DNA from: CBDDEC01 sp965198045
GTDB lineage: Bacteria > Chloroflexota > Dehalococcoidia > UBA2979
Assembly: GCA_965198045.1 (NCBI GenBank)
Contig: CBDAOL010000008.1
Location: 244,350-308,349 of the forward strand
Length of the DNA: 64,000 bases
Direction: 5' to 3'
How positions within the stretch are numbered: position 1 is the first letter of the stretch; each line of letters begins with the position of its first letter. Both the position numbers and the translations under genes were made by a program. The notes beneath the pieces are model-generated. The model saw only the letters and a program-made list of their open reading frames with translations. It was not told the origin of the DNA and ran no database searches. Below are positions 1 through 8,270 of the stretch, piece by piece.

Positions 1-261
1 GCCGACGCGGAGCCCGCCGATGACGACGAGGCTGCAGCGGAGAGCACCGAGGCCGCGGCGGATGAGGTAGCGACCGAGGACGACGCGGAGGCTGAGGCCG
101 AAGCAGACGCGGTAGCGACCGAAGGTGACGCGGAGGCAGGAGCTGAAGCGGACGCCGAGGCTGAGACCGAAGCAGACGCCGAGGCCGATACAGACGCCAA
201 GGCCGACGCAGGCGATGAGGCCGAAGCAGACGCCGACGCTGAGCAGCCGGCCGCCGAGTGA
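1..261 (+). CDS. rpsF: 30S ribosomal protein S6, C-terminal acidic tail only (5' end outside window)
   Basis: An open frame runs from the first base to a TGA at 259-261. It encodes about 86 residues made almost entirely of Ala, Glu, Asp and Thr, in short imperfect repeats of the EADAEA type. No folded domain is visible. The identity as S6 is inferred only from position, because ssb and rpsR follow directly and rpsF-ssb-rpsR is a common bacterial order. Long acidic tails also occur on L3, L29 and S17 in this window, which fits an S6 with such a tail. The tail DNA is repetitive, so its exact length could be an assembly issue. Confidence 0.6.
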   Translation, partial: ADAEPADDDEAAAESTEAAADEVATEDDAEAEAEADAVATEGDAEAGAEADAEAETEADAEADTDAKADAGDEAEADADAEQPAAE

Positions 262-305
262 GAACGGACTATTCCTCCCCGGTCCTGAAGGGCTAGGGCA
301 TCAAG

Positions 306-719
306 ATGCTGAACAAATGCATGATCATCGGAAACCTGGGCGCCGACCCGGAGATGCGGTACACCGCCAACGGCAACGCGGTGACCACATTCCGCGTCGC
401 GACCTCCCGGAGCTACAACTCCGCCGAGGGTGAGCGGCGTGAGGAGACCGAGTGGTTCTCCATCGTGACCTGGAACCGACTGGCCGAGACGTGTGCGCAG
501 TACCTGACCAAGGGCCGACAGGTCTACGTCGACGGACGCATGCAGACGCGGTCATGGGAGGGCCAGGACGGCCAGAAGCGTTACCGCACCGAGCTGATCG
601 CTGAGACCGTCAAGTTCCTGGGCAACCGCAACGACCCACCGGCCGGCGGCTTCGCGCCGAGCATGGCCGTGGGGGCGGACGCCGAGGGCGACATCGACCC
701 GGACGACCTGCCCTTCTGA
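306..719 (+). CDS. ssb: Single-stranded DNA-binding protein
   Basis: 137 residues. The N-terminus (MLNKCMIIGNLGADPEMRYT) is the standard start of the SSB oligonucleotide-binding fold, and the DNA-contacting aromatic region WFSIVTWNRLAE follows near residues 53-64. The protein ends in the acidic tip DPDDLPF, the tail that docks partner proteins in replication and repair. The linker between fold and tip is short and Gly/Ala rich, so this is a compact SSB. It sits between the presumed S6 gene and rpsR, the usual place for ssb in a ribosomal cluster, and is probably co-transcribed with them. Confidence 0.95.
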   Translation: MLNKCMIIGNLGADPEMRYTANGNAVTTFRVATSRSYNSAEGERREETEWFSIVTWNRLAETCAQYLTKGRQVYVDGRMQTRSWEGQDGQKRYRTELIAETVKFLGNRNDPPAGGFAPSMAVGADAEGDIDPDDLPF

Positions 720-759
720 GCCGGACCCGGCGCAGGGCCGAGCAATCGAGGACTGAACG

Positions 760-1152
760 ATGACGAGTGAACCCCAGCCGCCCCCGAGCGATGACCGCCC
801 CCGCGACGATCGCCCCCGCGACGACCGGCGCGATGATCGTGGTGGCCGCGACGACCGTCGAGGCGGCCGTGGTGGGGGTGGTGGCGGCGGCCGGGGCGGC
901 GGCGGATTCCGACGCCCCCAGGGCTGCGAGTTCTGCCGCCGGCATGTCGACGTCGTGGACTACAAGGATGTCGATCTGCTGAAGCGCTACGTCACCGACC
1001 GCGGGAAGATGGACGCTCGCCGCAAGGTCGGTACCTGCGCGAAGCATCAGCGCGTGGTCGCCCAGGCAGTCAAGCGGGCGCGCCACCTCGCCCTGCTCCC
1101 CTACACCGCCGAGCACGTGCGTGTGTCCGGCATCAACATGGGACGTCGCTAG
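760..1152 (+). CDS. rpsR: 30S ribosomal protein S18 with an Arg/Asp/Gly-rich N-terminal extension
   Basis: 130 residues against roughly 75-90 for typical S18. The S18 core begins near residue 50 (GCEFCRRHVDVVDYKDVDLL) and carries CxxC plus a later CAKH, the cysteine-containing (zinc-type) form of S18. It ends with HVRVSGINMGRR. The first 48 residues are low-complexity DDRPRDDR and glycine repeats, probably disordered. S18 binds the small-subunit platform with S6, matching its place beside the presumed rpsF and ssb. Confidence 0.93.
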   Translation: MTSEPQPPPSDDRPRDDRPRDDRRDDRGGRDDRRGGRGGGGGGGRGGGGFRRPQGCEFCRRHVDVVDYKDVDLLKRYVTDRGKMDARRKVGTCAKHQRVVAQAVKRARHLALLPYTAEHVRVSGINMGRR

Positions 1153-1215
1153 GGGCCTCGGGCGCAGGCCCACCTTCGAGCGACGGCCGCTGCCCACCGG
1201 GAGGGACCACCGCCG

Positions 1216-2424
1216 TTGGCCCGGGACCGCCGAACCAGCGAGAGGCAATCGCGCCGGGATCGTGAAGCCTCCGAGGAACGCCAGCAACGTCTGATCTACC
1301 TCGGCGCCGTGGGCGTGCTCGCGGTCGTCGCGCTGGTGGTCGCGTTCGGCATCTTCTGGACGCGCTACCTGCCACCGCGGGCACACATCCTGACGATCGA
1401 GGACCAGAGCTACAACGCCTCCGCCGTCGCGGACCGCGGCAAGTTCCTGATCACCTTCGAAGGCCAGGACGACCTCCTGGGCGACGTCGCGTCCGCCGCC
1501 ATCGACGTCCTGATTTTCGAGGAGACGTTGCGCCTGCGTGGACCCGCGCTGGTCGGGCCCGTGACGCAACCGCAGATCGATGCGCAGGTGCAGGAGCTGC
1601 TGGGGTTCGAGCCGCTGGTCTCGACGATTACGCCGATCCCGGGGGCGGACGACGCCGATGACGCCGACGCGCCCGCCGGCGACGGCACCGACGACGCCTC
1701 CGCTGGTGACGGCGACACCGAGCCTGCGCCAGAGGTCACGCCGACGCCTCGCGACGATTTGTTTGCACCACCGGCGGCGGCGCCGCGCTCGCTCAGCGAG
1801 AGCGAGCAGGACGACTTTGCGGTCGCCCTCGCGGCGGTGCTCTCGGCGACCGGGCTCAGCCGCGGGGACTTCGAGGACATCGCGGAGGCGCGCGTGGTGC
1901 GCCTGCTGCTCAACCGCCATTTCGACGAGCAACTGGGACCGAACGGGGAACAGCTGCGGCTCCAGCGGTTAGTCGTCTCCAACCCGGCCGAGGCGGAGGA
2001 GCTGCGGCAGCGCGCCCTCGATGGCGAGCCGTTCGGGGACCTCGTGCTCGAGGCGGACGACGACTCTGCCGCCAACGCTGGGCTTGGCTCCGAGCCCGGC
2101 GACCTCGGCTGGTTCCCACGCGACTTGATCCCCGACGAGATCGCTGACGCGCTGGTCGGTGTCGAGGCGGGCAACGTGAGCGAGGTCGTCGATCGCAGCC
2201 TCACGTTCGAGGTCTACTTCGTCACGGAGATCGACCCCGCGCGCGTCTGGGATGACGCAGCGAGGCAGCTCCTCGTGCGCGACCTGGTGCGGGAGTGGGA
2301 GGAAGTCGAGAGCGGCGTGCTCGCTATCGAGATCGGCCTCTCCGACGGCGAGGAGGTCTGGATCATCGAACGTGTGGTATCCCACGTAGCAGGACTGGTG
2401 GGCGCGCCCGCCGGAGGTCAGTGA
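1216..2424 (+). CDS. Membrane-anchored parvulin-type peptidyl-prolyl isomerase (SurA/PrsA-like)
   Basis: 402 residues from a TTG start with GAGGGA about 10 nt upstream. A basic N-terminus is followed by one transmembrane helix (about residues 31-52), so the protein should be anchored with its body outside the membrane. The middle contains an acidic, Ala/Asp-rich linker (about 145-185). The C-terminal half carries a parvulin-like rotamase region (PFGDLVLEADDDSA, then GDLGWFPRDLIPDEIADAL, then VYFVTEID). Parvulin chaperones help secreted proteins fold. The catalytic residues are not certain from sequence alone. The gene lies 63 nt after rpsR and just before the threonine genes. Confidence 0.75.
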   Translation: MARDRRTSERQSRRDREASEERQQRLIYLGAVGVLAVVALVVAFGIFWTRYLPPRAHILTIEDQSYNASAVADRGKFLITFEGQDDLLGDVASAAIDVLIFEETLRLRGPALVGPVTQPQIDAQVQELLGFEPLVSTITPIPGADDADDADAPAGDGTDDASAGDGDTEPAPEVTPTPRDDLFAPPAAAPRSLSESEQDDFAVALAAVLSATGLSRGDFEDIAEARVVRLLLNRHFDEQLGPNGEQLRLQRLVVSNPAEAEELRQRALDGEPFGDLVLEADDDSAANAGLGSEPGDLGWFPRDLIPDEIADALVGVEAGNVSEVVDRSLTFEVYFVTEIDPARVWDDAARQLLVRDLVREWEEVESGVLAIEIGLSDGEEVWIIERVVSHVAGLVGAPAGGQ

Positions 2425-2484
2425 TGCCGACGCCAGCAGTGTCCGAGCATGCTTCAACCGGTGCCGACGATGGCGGAGGCTGGC

Positions 2485-3798
2485 GTGCCTGAAACGATCG
2501 GTGTATCGCTCTTCGGTGCGGGCAACGTTGGCGGCGGCGTCGCGTCGGCGCTGGAGCGAGGCGGCGAGCGCTACGCCGGCCGCGCCGGTCGTCGGCTCGA
2601 GTTGCGCCGGGCCCTCGTTCGTGACGCCTCGCGGTCACGGCCCGGACTCGCGGACGAGCAGCTCACGACCAACGTCGAGGACATCCTCAGTGATGAGGGC
2701 ACGCAGATCGTGATCGAGCTGATGGGCGGCGAAGACCCGGCCCATCGATACATCGAGGACGCCCTCCGCTCGGGCCGCCACGTGGTCACCGCCAATAAGG
2801 AGGTCATGGCCAAGCACGGCTCGGAGCTCCTCGCGGTTGCGGCTGAGCACGGCGTGCGGCTGCTCTACGAGGCTTCGGTCGGGGGCGGCATCCCGATCAT
2901 CTCGCCGCTCTCACGCGACCTCCTGGCCAACGACATCACCGCCGTCACGGCCATCATCAACGGCACGACCAACTTCATGCTCACAGCGATGGCGCAGGAA
3001 GGCGCGGAGTACGAGGATATCCTCGCGGAGGCCCAGCGCCTCGGTTACGCCGAGCCCGACCCGACGGCAGACGTCGAGGGGATCGACGCTGCGTTTAAGA
3101 TCGCGATCCTGTGCGGCCTGGCCTTCGGGGTGGCCGTGCAGCCGGACGAAGTGAATCGCCTCGGCATCACGAAGCTGACCGCGCGTGACTTCGCCTACGC
3201 CGACGAACTGGGCTACACGATCAAACTACTCGCGACAGGTCAGCTGGTCGACGGTGAGGTCGTCGCCAGCGTTCAGCCGACGTTGGTCGCGCATGGCGAG
3301 CCACTCGCCAAGGTCGATGGCGTGCTCAATGCCGTGCAGATCGAAGGCGACCTCGTTGGACGCGTGGTCTTCGAGGGTCCCGGCGCCGGCGCCGGCCCGA
3401 CGGCGAGCGCGGTGCTCGCGGACGTTCTCGACATCGCTCGCGACCTGGTCGCCGGTCGCGTGGCCTCGGCCGCACCGGAACTGCGGCGCGTGCGCGTGCG
3501 ACCGTCCGAGGAGCAGCACGCGCGTTACTACGTGCGGCTCACGGTCGCCGATCAGCCGGGCGTGCTCGCGGGGATTGCCGGGGCGCTGGGCTCGAACGAG
3601 GTCAGCATCGCGTCGGTCATCCAGTTCGAGGCGGACGCGGCCGCAGGCACCGCCGAGCTCGTCCTGACGACGCACCTGGCGACGGGCGGCGCCCTGCAGT
3701 CGGCGATTGATGCGATGCTGAGCCTCGACGGCAGCATCCGCGAAGTGAGCAACGTTTTGCAGATGGCGGGGACGGAGGGGCGAAATGGCGAACGGTGA
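2485..3798 (+). CDS. hom: Homoserine dehydrogenase
   Basis: About 437 residues. It reduces aspartate semialdehyde to homoserine for threonine and methionine synthesis. The NAD(P)-binding motif GAGNVGGGVASAL is at the N-terminus, the catalytic core carries VTANKEVMAKHG and GGGIPIISPL, and a C-terminal ACT domain starts at YYVRLTVADQPGVLAGIAGALG, so allosteric inhibition by threonine is likely. I chose the GTG at 2485 because GGAGG lies 5 nt upstream. ATG codons at 2449 and 2470 are in frame but lack a good ribosome site. The 3' end overlaps the next gene by 14 nt, and thrC follows one gene later. Confidence 0.92.
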   Translation: MPETIGVSLFGAGNVGGGVASALERGGERYAGRAGRRLELRRALVRDASRSRPGLADEQLTTNVEDILSDEGTQIVIELMGGEDPAHRYIEDALRSGRHVVTANKEVMAKHGSELLAVAAEHGVRLLYEASVGGGIPIISPLSRDLLANDITAVTAIINGTTNFMLTAMAQEGAEYEDILAEAQRLGYAEPDPTADVEGIDAAFKIAILCGLAFGVAVQPDEVNRLGITKLTARDFAYADELGYTIKLLATGQLVDGEVVASVQPTLVAHGEPLAKVDGVLNAVQIEGDLVGRVVFEGPGAGAGPTASAVLADVLDIARDLVAGRVASAAPELRRVRVRPSEEQHARYYVRLTVADQPGVLAGIAGALGSNEVSIASVIQFEADAAAGTAELVLTTHLATGGALQSAIDAMLSLDGSIREVSNVLQMAGTEGRNGER

Positions 3799-4843
3799 CG
3801 CTCGCCGGCCCACCACCGAGCATGAGGAGGCGCCGCCGACCTGGATCGGCGACGAGTTGCGCCGGGCCTTCGAGACAATCGGCCAGATGCAGCGCGAGAT
3901 CGAGCAGCTTGGCGCCGGCATCTCCATGCAGTCGGAGCGGGTGCTGACCCTGGGCGATGCCGTACAGACCGTCGAGGGCCGGACACAGCGCCACGAGAGT
4001 GGCCAGGAGTCGGCGCGCGAGCTGCAGCATGAGATTGCGCAGCTCGAGGGACAGCTCGAAGCGGAGTCCGCCCTGCGACGCGACCTCAGTGAGCATGTGG
4101 GACGCAGTGAGGGCCGCGAGAACGAGCTGCAGATGGAGCTGCGCCGCGCGCTCGAAGTGATTTCGCGACGCCTCGACGACTTCGAGGGGACGCAGGCGTC
4201 AGTCAACGAAAAGCAACGCCGCATCTCGAGCCAGCAGGCCGAGCGGGCCCAGTCGGACTCCGCGATCGCTGGCCGCCTGGACGATGTCGAACAACATGTC
4301 GGTGCGCGCGAGGATCGCCGCGACTTCTCCGGGGAGTCGACGGTCCGGCTGGAGGCCGAGGTGCTCTCGCTCCGAGGCACCCTCGACGCGCTCGAACAGC
4401 GCCTCTCGGCGATGCATCTCGACCAGCGCCGGCTCGACGAGGAGTTGGCGCAGGTGCGCTCGATCCGTGATCGGGAAGACCAGCTGCTCGACCTGTTGGA
4501 GCAACACCGCGCGGGGCGCACCCAGGTCGAGACCCGCCTGAGTGAGATCGAGGAGCTGCTCGCCGACCAGGCGCAGCGCACTTCGGCCGCGCACGAGGAG
4601 CGGTCGCTCCTCCAGCGCGAGCAGAGCGGCCACGAAGAACGTCTCCGCTCGCTGGGCGAGCGCGTCGAGGCGCAGCGCCTGGCGATGGTCGATCACCTGC
4701 GTCGCGAGCTGCGCGCTGCCGAGGAGAGCGGCAAGCGCCGCGTCGAGGATATCGAGCGGGAACTGCGCGTGGCCCGTGGCCTGATACTGCGATTGACCGA
4801 GGAGAGCGCCGAGGCCTCCGCCCTGGAGGAACAGCCCCTCTAG
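3785..4843 (+). CDS. Coiled-coil protein of unknown function between hom and thrC
   Basis: 352 residues, almost entirely predicted long alpha-helix: dense Glu, Arg, Gln and Leu with heptad patterning from about residue 25 to 340, no cysteine and no membrane segment. The start overlaps hom by 14 nt and is preceded by GGAGG, so it is translationally coupled. It is followed 9 nt later by thrC. I do not recognise a family; it resembles generic SMC-like or structural coiled coils. Its position inside a threonine pathway operon is unexplained by its sequence. Confidence 0.75.
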   Translation: MANGDARRPTTEHEEAPPTWIGDELRRAFETIGQMQREIEQLGAGISMQSERVLTLGDAVQTVEGRTQRHESGQESARELQHEIAQLEGQLEAESALRRDLSEHVGRSEGRENELQMELRRALEVISRRLDDFEGTQASVNEKQRRISSQQAERAQSDSAIAGRLDDVEQHVGAREDRRDFSGESTVRLEAEVLSLRGTLDALEQRLSAMHLDQRRLDEELAQVRSIRDREDQLLDLLEQHRAGRTQVETRLSEIEELLADQAQRTSAAHEERSLLQREQSGHEERLRSLGERVEAQRLAMVDHLRRELRAAEESGKRRVEDIERELRVARGLILRLTEESAEASALEEQPL

Positions 4844-4852
4844 GGGCCGGCC

Positions 4853-5917
4853 ATGTCAGCGCCCGCCAGTCGCTTCATCCTCGAACGCTACCGCGACCGG
4901 CTTCCGGTCACCGACGAGACGCCGCTGATCACGCTCGGCGAGGGCGGCACGCCGCTCGTCCGGTCGCGCGTCCTCGAGGGCGAGCTCGGCATGGGCGCGC
5001 TGTACTTCAAGCTCGAGTCGACGAACCCGACCGGGTCGTTCAAAGACCGCGGCATGGTCCTCGCGGTAGCGAAGGCCGTCGAGGCCGGGGCCGACTCGGT
5101 GATCTGCGCCTCCACGGGCAACACCTCCGCATCCGCCTCGGCATACGCCGCGCGGCATGGGCTGCGCGCATATGTGGTGGTGCCGGCAGGGGCCATCGCC
5201 TCCGGCAAGCTGGCGCAGGCCGTCGCGCATGGAGGGGAGATCGTCGCCCTCGACGGTTCGTTTGACGAGGCGCTGCAGATCGTGCGCGACCTCGCCGCGC
5301 GCCACTCGGTCGCGCTCGTCAACTCGGTGAACCCCCACCGCATCGAAGGCCAGAAGACCGCCGCCTTCGAGATCATCGACGAGCTCGGGGATGCGCCGGA
5401 CGTCACCTGCATCCCGGTCGGCAATGCCGGCAACATCACCGCCTACTGGCGCGGCTACGACGAGTACTACCACCTCGAACGAGCGAGCCGACGTCCCCAG
5501 ATGTGGGGCTTCCAGGCGTCTGGCGCGGCGCCGCTGGTGAGCGGCGAGCGAGTGCCGGACCCGGAGACCGTCGCCACCGCGATCCGGATCGGCAACCCGG
5601 CGAGCTGGGCGGGCGCCATCGAGGCTCGCGACGCCTCGGGCGGCAGCATCACCGCCGTCACCGACGAGGAGATCGTCGACACCTACCGCCGTCTTGCGGC
5701 GGACGAGGGAGTGTTCTGTGAGCCGGCGTCCGCCGCCTCGGTGGCCGGCCTGCGCCGCAAAGTGGCGGACGGTGCGGATCTGAGCGAACAGACCGTGGTC
5801 TGCATCATCACGGGCTCCGGGTTGAAAGACCCCGACATCGCGATGACCATCCCCGGCGCGCGCCACGATGTGGCCGCGGACATCGAGGCGGTGGAGTCAG
5901 CGCTCGGCTGGTCCTGA
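4853..5917 (+). CDS. thrC: Threonine synthase
   Basis: 354 residues of fold type II PLP enzyme, converting O-phosphohomoserine to threonine. The PLP lysine lies in ESTNPTGSFKDRGM, a threonine synthase signature. CASTGNTSASASAYAAR binds the phosphate and IPVGNAGNITAYWRGY is the Gly-rich cofactor loop. Length fits the short bacterial threonine synthase class. It follows the coiled-coil gene by 9 nt, and with hom forms a threonine operon. An IS1182-like element starts 39 nt after the stop, so downstream co-transcribed genes may have been separated from it. Confidence 0.93.
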   Translation: MSAPASRFILERYRDRLPVTDETPLITLGEGGTPLVRSRVLEGELGMGALYFKLESTNPTGSFKDRGMVLAVAKAVEAGADSVICASTGNTSASASAYAARHGLRAYVVVPAGAIASGKLAQAVAHGGEIVALDGSFDEALQIVRDLAARHSVALVNSVNPHRIEGQKTAAFEIIDELGDAPDVTCIPVGNAGNITAYWRGYDEYYHLERASRRPQMWGFQASGAAPLVSGERVPDPETVATAIRIGNPASWAGAIEARDASGGSITAVTDEEIVDTYRRLAADEGVFCEPASAASVAGLRRKVADGADLSEQTVVCIITGSGLKDPDIAMTIPGARHDVAADIEAVESALGWS

Positions 5918-5955
5918 CCGGCTGGGGAGGCGAACGCACGCCTTCGAACGTAGCT

Positions 5956-7526
5956 GAGGCTGTCGCATGGAGTGGCGTGGGCAGAGCGCCACGAGGGCCA
6001 AGAGGTCAGCCGGTCGGTTGTCGGGGCGGAGTAGCCGCCTCTCACAGGGCAGCGGCGCTACGCGGCCGCCACGGCGGCAGACCAGCCTCTTTGCCGGGGG
6101 TTGCCGTTCGCTGGCCAGGAGGACGGCCGCGCCCGGCGATAGAGCTTCTTGAGGTTGTGGGTGGCGGCGATCAGCTTCCATTCGCTGGCGCACGAGGCGA
6201 TCCCGCGCCGCATGAACCGGCGGATGCCGCGGTTCTCCTTGACGTCGCCGAAGACGGGTTCGATCATCCAGCGCCGCTGCTCGTAGAGACGCCGGCCACG
6301 CTGCGTCACCAGCTTGCGATCCATCCGTTCACGGACGGAGAGCCCGGCAGGGATGCGCCCGCGCGGCGGCGCCGCGCCGACGCGCCGGTTGCGGTCGCTG
6401 CGGGTCGCGAGCAGCAGCTCCGGACCTGCGCTCCCCGCCTGCCGCACGTTCGCCTCGGAGTAGTAGCCGGCATCAGCCAGCAGCACGCGCGCCGGCCCGC
6501 AGTGTGCGGCCTGCAGGTTGCGGTGCATCACCTCGATCATCGGTTGCAGCTCGTGCATGTCGGTCGCCTGTCGGCTCACCTCAGCCGCGACGATGATCTG
6601 GTCGCGGGTCGTCACCGCCTGCACGTTGTAGCCTTGGAAGTAGCCGTGATAGTCGCGCACCACGCGGCTGTCCGGGTCGGTGACGTTCACCTTCGCACCC
6701 TGCTCGGGCTGCGGCGGCTTCGGGCGGCGCCCGCGCTGGTCCTTCTCCGCGCGGCTCCTGAGGCGTTGCTCGTAGTCCTCCTGCCGCTCCCGCTCTCGGG
6801 CCGCCAGTCGCTCCCGCGCCTCGTGCAACCGCTGCAGGCGCTCCTCGCGGTCCCTGAATCCCGGAGGCAACTCGTCGCCCCGCGCGTCGCCGAAGCGCGC
6901 GTTCTCCTCGGCGTCCACCCGCTCCGCTTCGTCGAGGATGCGCCGCACCTCGGCCTCCAGGTCCGCATCCGTGCGGTTGCGCTCACGGCTGGCGTTGGCG
7001 TGCAGCTTGGTCCCGTCGAGCGCGACCACCCCGACCCGCACCAGACCAGCCTCGGCGCACAGCCTGAGCACCTCGGCGAACAGTCCCGAGAGCGCCTCCT
7101 CGTGCTGCTGGCGGAAACGGCAGATCGTCGCGTGGTCGGGGTGCTGGTTCGCGGTCAGCACCCGGAGGGCGATGTCCTCCCGGCAGCGCCGTTCGATCTG
7201 GCGGCTCGAGCGCTCGCCCTCGCAGTAGGCGTAGAGCACGAGCGCGACCATCATCGACGGCTCGTACGCCTTCCGCCCCCAACCGTCCTCGCGGTAGCGC
7301 TCGTAGAACGCGGTGAGGTCCAACTGGCTGACCGCATCGAGCACGAACCACGCGAGGTGGTCCCCGGGCAGCCAGTCGCGGAGGCTGGCGGGCATCAGGT
7401 ATTGCTGGTCACGGTCGCACGGCAAGAAACGCTGGGTCACGGCGGCACCTCGGAATCACTCCGCCCCCGCCGCCATGCTCATCGTATAGCGATGTCCCCC
7501 TCTTCGTGGGTTTGTGCGACAGCCTC
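5956..7526. mobile_element. IS1182-like insertion sequence, copy 1
   Basis: 1571 bp bounded by perfect 12-bp inverted repeats GAGGCTGTCGCA and TGCGACAGCCTC. It is flanked by the 4-bp direct repeat AGCT (5952-5955 and 7527-7530), the target duplication. It contains one transposase gene on the minus strand. A second copy at 36989-38559 has the same length, orientation and ends. I found only four differences (5983, 6308, 6370 and 6737), so the copies are recent. It separates thrC from folE. Confidence 0.93.
6058..7440 (-). CDS. IS1182-family DDE transposase (copy 1)
   Basis: 460 residues. The N-terminal DUF772-type helical region (HLAWFVLDAVSQLDLTAFYE, then GRKAYEPSMMVALVLYAYCE) is followed by a DDE nuclease. 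The likely catalytic residues are the Asp in VVALDGTKLHANAS, the Asp in VLLADAGYYSEANV, and the Glu in RRWMIEPVFGDVKENRG. A charged coiled-coil insertion lies between the first two (about residues 190-260). The ORF is intact. It differs from copy 2 at two residues (Val to Ala in the RMDRKL segment, Gln to Arg in the EKD segment). Confidence 0.93.
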   Translation of the reverse strand: MTQRFLPCDRDQQYLMPASLRDWLPGDHLAWFVLDAVSQLDLTAFYERYREDGWGRKAYEPSMMVALVLYAYCEGERSSRQIERRCREDIALRVLTANQHPDHATICRFRQQHEEALSGLFAEVLRLCAEAGLVRVGVVALDGTKLHANASRERNRTDADLEAEVRRILDEAERVDAEENARFGDARGDELPPGFRDREERLQRLHEARERLAARERERQEDYEQRLRSRAEKDQRGRRPKPPQPEQGAKVNVTDPDSRVVRDYHGYFQGYNVQAVTTRDQIIVAAEVSRQATDMHELQPMIEVMHRNLQAAHCGPARVLLADAGYYSEANVRQAGSAGPELLLATRSDRNRRVGAAPPRGRIPAGLSVRERMDRKLVTQRGRRLYEQRRWMIEPVFGDVKENRGIRRFMRRGIASCASEWKLIAATHNLKKLYRRARPSSWPANGNPRQRGWSAAVAAA

Positions 7527-7632
7527 AGCTATGGTCACCGGCCGCCCCGAACGTGCGTGCTAGCATCGAGGTACACACCATTCCACGCACCCGCGACCCA
7601 GCCCGAACGAGGGCTGCCCAAGGGAGCCGCCC

Positions 7633-8250
7633 GTGGCCATCGTTACTTCAGCGGCCGACGTCAACGAGGCGCCAGTCGAGCTACTCAAGCCGAATCCGAC
7701 GCTCCTCGCAGCCCTGCGCACGATGATCCGCGAGATCGGCGAGGACCCCGACCGCGAGGGTCTCATCGACACGCCCGAACGCATCGCCCGCATGTATGGC
7801 GAGCTGTTCGAGGGGCTGCACATGGACCCCGCGCAGGTGCTGGCCGTCGGGTTCGAGGAGGGCCACGACGAGATGGTGATCCTCAAGGACATTCCCTTCT
7901 ACTCGATGTGTGAGCACCACTTCCTGCCGTTTCATGGCATTGCCCACGTCGGCTACCTGCCGGACGGACGCATCGTCGGCCTCTCGAAGCTGGCGCGGGC
8001 CGTCGAGATCTTCGCGCGGCGTCCGCAGGTACAGGAGCGGCTGTCGTCCCAGATCGCCGATTGCGTCGAGACGGTGCTGGAGGCCAAGGGCGTTGGCGTC
8101 GTCGTCCAGGCGGAACACCTCTGCATGACCGCCCGAGGCGTGCGCAAGCCCGGCTCGAAGATGGTGACCTCCGCCATGCGCGGCAAGTTCCGCGACGACG
8201 ACAAGACCCGCCAGGAGTTCCTGCAGCTGATCCAGCAGGTCGGCGTCTAG
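7633..8250 (+). CDS. folE: GTP cyclohydrolase I
   Basis: 205 residues from a GTG start with AAGGGA upstream. It converts GTP to dihydroneopterin triphosphate, the first step of folate (and pterin) synthesis. Family signatures are EDPDREGLIDTPERIARMY, the zinc site CEHHFLPFHG with a second cysteine in AEHLCMTARGV, and PGSKMVTSAMRG near the C-terminus. All zinc ligands are present, so this is the zinc-dependent type IA enzyme. It lies just downstream of the IS1182-like copy 1. The glycosyltransferase gene follows after 20 nt. Confidence 0.95.
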   Translation: MAIVTSAADVNEAPVELLKPNPTLLAALRTMIREIGEDPDREGLIDTPERIARMYGELFEGLHMDPAQVLAVGFEEGHDEMVILKDIPFYSMCEHHFLPFHGIAHVGYLPDGRIVGLSKLARAVEIFARRPQVQERLSSQIADCVETVLEAKGVGVVVQAEHLCMTARGVRKPGSKMVTSAMRGKFRDDDKTRQEFLQLIQQVGV

Positions 8251-8270
8251 CCTCCTGCGATAGCGAGAGC

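Noticed and set aside
1..261. Repetitive GC-rich stretch as a CRISPR or minisatellite
   Set aside because: It is an open acidic coding tail with imperfect codon-level repeats, and there are no spacers.
610..1932. Long minus-strand frame opposite ssb, rpsR and the isomerase gene
   Set aside because: Low-complexity antisense of recognised plus-strand genes, with no domain.
5977..7563. 528-codon plus-strand frame across IS1182 copy 1 (and its twin at 37010)
   Set aside because: Antisense shadow of the transposase; no recognisable protein, and present identically in both copies.
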